64,000 bases of DNA from AP-15 sp963732095 (GTDB lineage Bacteria; Pseudomonadota; Alphaproteobacteria; ATCC43930; CGMCC-115725), in the NCBI GenBank assembly GCA_963732095.1, contig CAVSZA010000024.1:129956-193955 (forward strand), read 5' to 3'. Position 1 is the first letter of the stretch. Each line of letters starts with the position of its first letter. This document shows, piece after piece, positions 61,358 through 64,000 of the stretch. The notes under the pieces were generated by a model. That model did not search any database. It was not told the origin of the DNA and worked only from the letters and a program-made list of their open reading frames with translations. Made by a program: the position numbers and the translations under genes.

Positions 61358-63626
61358 TCCGATGTTCGAGCCCATCGATCCGACTGAAACGCCACATCTG
61401 CCGTCTGAAGAGCAATTTCAGCCAACGGTGCCACCGCCAGGCTCCAGGATTGAGATCAACCATTTCAAGCTCGGGAAGCCGTCCGCGGTCTGGCCATACT
61501 ATAACGAGGCGGGGCTGCTCGATGGTTACGTTTGCCGGTTCGAAACCACAAATTCGGACGGGACTCCTGGCAAGACGTTCTTGCCCTATCGGTATGGCGG
61601 CCTGACCAAAAACGGACGGACCCGCATCGGTTGGCATTGGAAGGGGTGGAAGGATAGCGGCACTCCGTTCTATGGCCGACCCGAGCTCTTAGCCCGGCCC
61701 AAGGATCCCGTCCTTATCGTCGAGGGCGAGAAGAAGGTCGACGCTGCTCGGCGGATATTTCCCGATTACGTCCCGATCTCGCCGATGAATGGCGCCAAGT
61801 CGCCACACAAATCGAAGGATTGGCCGCTACTCGCTGGGCGATCTGTCGTCATCTGGCCCGATGCCGATGGCCCCGGTTCCGGGTTCGCGGACGCTACGGC
61901 GAAACTGGCGAGCGATGCAGGCGCCGCTTCCGTTGCCGATGTTATGATCCCGGACGGGTGGCCAGAAAAATGGGATCTGGCCGACGCACTACCCGATGGC
62001 GTCAGTCCCGACGTTTTGGTGCAGATGCTCAAATCGGCAGAGCCTCGGATCGTCTTCAAGCCTGCCCGCCCTCCGCAAAAGCCTCAGAGAAAGCCGGCAT
62101 CAGAGCGAGAAATCACGCGCGAGGTTTGTCGCCTGGTCACTCTTTCGCCTGTGAAATACGTGATCGAACGGGGCGAGGTCGCACAGAAGCTTGGAATAGG
62201 TATTTCGCAGCTTGATGGCTTAGTAAAGCTCGAGCGAGGCGCAATCATTCGCAGCGGCGGTGACAAGGCGGCCGGTTCGGGCCGACCGGTCGGATTTCCC
62301 GAGATTGACCCGTGGCCCGAGCCAGTGGACGGCGCGGAATTGCTCACCGATCTGTCGAGGACGATACGCAAGCACGTGATTTTAACTCAGGCCCAAGGCG
62401 ACGGCGTGGCGCTGTGGGCCATGCAAACGCACTTGTTCGATGTCGTAGAGGTTGCTCCCAAGCTGCTCATCAAGAGCGTCATGATGCGCAGCGGTAAGAC
62501 TAGATTGCTCGGAGTACTCGCGCGCTTGGTGCCTCGACCACAGGCAACAGCCAATATCAAGGCGGCAACCCTATTCCGAGTGATCGAGGAATATCGGCCG
62601 ACGCTGCTGCTCGACGAAGTCGATACTTATCTTAAAGACGACCCGGAGCTGCACGGCATCATCAACAGCGGATTCGATAAAACCGGCGCTAAGGTGCTTC
62701 GTCTCGTGCCAGTCGGTGAAAAATGGGAAGCACGAGAGTTCTCGACCTGGTGCCCGCAAGCAATCGCCGGTATTGGCCGCATGCCCCATACGATCACCGA
62801 TCGGAGTTTCGTGATCGAAATGAAGCGTAAGCTCCGGACGGAAAAGGTAGCACGGCTGCGCCGTCGCGATGGCGCCCCGCTGATCGAGCTTGCGCGGAAA
62901 GCCGCCCGCTGGGCTGCGGACCATGCAACCGAGTTAGCGGGTATTGAGCCGAAAATGCCAGAGTCTCTCAATGATCGGGCAATGGACGCCTGGGAGTTCT
63001 GCATTGCAATCGCCGACTTAGCCGGCGGCGAGTGGCCGGTTCGCGCCCGAACGGCCGCGCGAGAACTGTCAGGTGACGGAACGGTTGATGATGACAGCAT
63101 CGGGATTAAATTGCTCGCCGACATCCGCGATGTCTTTGCGAATAAGCATGTCGATCGCCTATGGAGCGACGATATCGTCGCTTGTCTTGTCGAGCTCGAA
63201 GGGCGGCCTTGGTCGGAATGGGGAAGGCAGCGCAAACAAATCAGCAAGAACCAACTCGCCGATCTGCTGTCGCCGCTGCATGTCACGCCGCAAAACGTCC
63301 GAATCCGGGATCACGTGCGGAAAGGCTATTACCTCTCCGCGTTTCGAGATCCGTTGACTCGCTACTTGCCCCCTATCCCCTTTCAGAACGCTACACCGCC
63401 ACAAAGCAACCAAAACTACGGCTTAGAACCCGATTTTGGAACGCTACATGGCGAAGCCTGTAGCGTTCTGGAAAATGGTCAAAATCCCAGCGTTTCTGAG
63501 GTTTGTAGCGGCGTAGAGTTACAAACACCCCTGTCCGGGGAAAAAAGTGAAAATGGCATCGATCGCGATGCGGAGTTCGCACCCGTTGATGGTCCCAAGC
63601 CGGGCCGTGGAAGGATCATTCTATGA
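61347..63626 (+). CDS. Toprim - DUF3631 replication helicase/primase protein
   Basis: A 759-residue protein. The Toprim domain (about residues 110-215) has 'DPVLIVEGEKKVDAARRIF' (catalytic Glu) and 'GRSVVIWPDADGPGSGFADA' (Asp-x-Asp). The ATPase part has a Walker A-like 'KSVMMRSGKTRLLGVLARL' and Walker B 'YRPTLLLDEVDTYLKDD' with the sensor region 'WCPQAIAGIGRMPHTITDRS', followed by DUF3631 ('IGIKLLADIRDVFANKHVDR' and 'LWSDDIVACLVELEGRPW'). Such proteins start replication of phages and integrated elements. The C-terminal 110 residues are disordered-like. Overlaps the next gene by ATGA. Confidence 0.87.
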   Translation: MAVDPMFEPIDPTETPHLPSEEQFQPTVPPPGSRIEINHFKLGKPSAVWPYYNEAGLLDGYVCRFETTNSDGTPGKTFLPYRYGGLTKNGRTRIGWHWKGWKDSGTPFYGRPELLARPKDPVLIVEGEKKVDAARRIFPDYVPISPMNGAKSPHKSKDWPLLAGRSVVIWPDADGPGSGFADATAKLASDAGAASVADVMIPDGWPEKWDLADALPDGVSPDVLVQMLKSAEPRIVFKPARPPQKPQRKPASEREITREVCRLVTLSPVKYVIERGEVAQKLGIGISQLDGLVKLERGAIIRSGGDKAAGSGRPVGFPEIDPWPEPVDGAELLTDLSRTIRKHVILTQAQGDGVALWAMQTHLFDVVEVAPKLLIKSVMMRSGKTRLLGVLARLVPRPQATANIKAATLFRVIEEYRPTLLLDEVDTYLKDDPELHGIINSGFDKTGAKVLRLVPVGEKWEAREFSTWCPQAIAGIGRMPHTITDRSFVIEMKRKLRTEKVARLRRRDGAPLIELARKAARWAADHATELAGIEPKMPESLNDRAMDAWEFCIAIADLAGGEWPVRARTAARELSGDGTVDDDSIGIKLLADIRDVFANKHVDRLWSDDIVACLVELEGRPWSEWGRQRKQISKNQLADLLSPLHVTPQNVRIRDHVRKGYYLSAFRDPLTRYLPPIPFQNATPPQSNQNYGLEPDFGTLHGEACSVLENGQNPSVSEVCSGVELQTPLSGEKSENGIDRDAEFAPVDGPKPGRGRIIL

Positions 63627-63961
63627 GCCGGGCCATAGCCGATCTGCTTGAGCGATGCCGCGCCGCCGACGTGTCGCTGGCGGTCCGCGGGCAGGCTCTA
63701 CATGTCGATTTTGACCGGGATCGTCCTCCAACCGATCTGATCCATGAAATTCGGCGACACAAACCCGAGGTGATCGCGGCGCTGCGACCCTCCACCCAAA
63801 TCATCAACTTTTCTGGTAGATCCGCGGCCGTCATCTGCATCGTCTGCCGCCGCGATATCACCGACAGCCCGACACATTCTTGGGGCGGAAAGCCATGCCA
63901 TCGCGGATGCGGCGAGAATGCATTCCGGGAAGCGAAAGTCCGCGGCGACTATGACCACTAA
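63623..63961 (+). CDS. Small protein with TubC-like N-domain and zinc ribbon
   Basis: A 112-residue protein. Residues 1-55 ('IADLLERCRAADVSLAVRGQ' and 'LIHEIRRHKPEVIAAL') resemble the TubC N-terminal docking domain often found as a stand-alone protein after element primases. Residues 70-100 hold 'CIVCRRDITD' and 'GGKPCHRGCGENAF', a possible zinc site of two Cys-pair knuckles. It is translationally coupled to the helicase gene. Function unknown. Confidence 0.7.
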   Translation: MSRAIADLLERCRAADVSLAVRGQALHVDFDRDRPPTDLIHEIRRHKPEVIAALRPSTQIINFSGRSAAVICIVCRRDITDSPTHSWGGKPCHRGCGENAFREAKVRGDYDH

Positions 63962-64000
63962 CCCGGATTTCTCATGCCGGCCGGACGGATTGAAGCGAAA

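Noticed and set aside
1..64000. CRISPR arrays, rRNA genes, complete insertion sequences
   Set aside because: I looked for regularly spaced repeats, rRNA cores and transposase motifs on both strands and saw none.

Overview
This 64 kb window has high GC content and closely packed genes. It reads as a chromosomal segment of an alphaproteobacterium of the Hyphomicrobiales/Rhodospirillales kind. The basis is gene content: DUF992 and DUF29 proteins, GAF-rich cytosolic histidine kinases, an acetoacetate decarboxylase/3-hydroxybutyrate dehydrogenase pair, and the style of the GC-rich intergenic palindromes. The species cannot be fixed from the sequence alone.

Layout. 0-4.5 kb: SIMPL protein, ThiE-like protein, a His/Trp-rich exported peptide, a TcuA-like flavoprotein and a broken small lipoprotein gene. 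4.5-13.1 kb: a 1547-residue histidine kinase with seven GAF domains, downstream of a livH-livM-livG-livF ABC transporter operon that is split by a palindrome-flanked DUF559 endonuclease gene. 13.3-19 kb: an exported beta-propeller protein with a terminator, an OmpR-type two-component pair, and a two-component flavin monooxygenase (oxygenase plus reductase). 19-30.4 kb: DUF992 protein, cis-prenyltransferase, VOC protein, intradiol (hydroxyquinol-type) dioxygenase, S53 peptidase, two MFS transporters, EcsC protein, a patatin-like remnant, acetoacetate decarboxylase, 3-hydroxybutyrate dehydrogenase and an epoxide-hydrolase-like protein. 30.6-38.4 kb: a catabolic cluster in which radC, an NAD-dependent oxidoreductase, a bicupin and a luciferase-like monooxygenase are all frameshifted, followed by a PEP-mutase-family lyase and a D-2-hydroxyacid dehydrogenase. 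38.4-41 kb: a TIR-transmembrane-formylglycine-enzyme-like protein divergent from a SLATT/DUF4231-type two-TM protein. This is the best candidate for an undescribed defence or conflict module. 41-47.1 kb: SDR, MFS transporter and a copper operon (DUF2946, exported protein, CopC, and a CopD-cytochrome c-thioredoxin-like fusion). 47.2-53.6 kb: a TPR-TauE/SafE fusion (frameshifted), mutS with an in-frame stop, a small membrane protein and a DUF29 protein. 53.6-59 kb: SDR, remnants of an acyl-CoA ligase and of a MetE-like protein, a tiny ORF with an extreme Shine-Dalgarno sequence, a class III aminotransferase, a haloperoxidase-type hydrolase and a Dps protein. 59.3-64 kb: tRNA-Gln followed by the replication module (HTH protein, primase-like protein, Toprim/DUF3631 helicase, small zinc-ribbon protein) of an apparent integrated element that runs off the end of the window.

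Two themes stand out. The first is catabolism of aromatics and organic acids: monooxygenase, ring-cleavage dioxygenase, hydrolases, dehydrogenases and transporters. The second is decay: at least ten single-base frameshifts, one nonsense codon (in mutS) and two internally deleted genes. Either the lineage is losing genes, perhaps helped by loss of mismatch repair, or the assembly keeps indel errors. Raw reads would decide.
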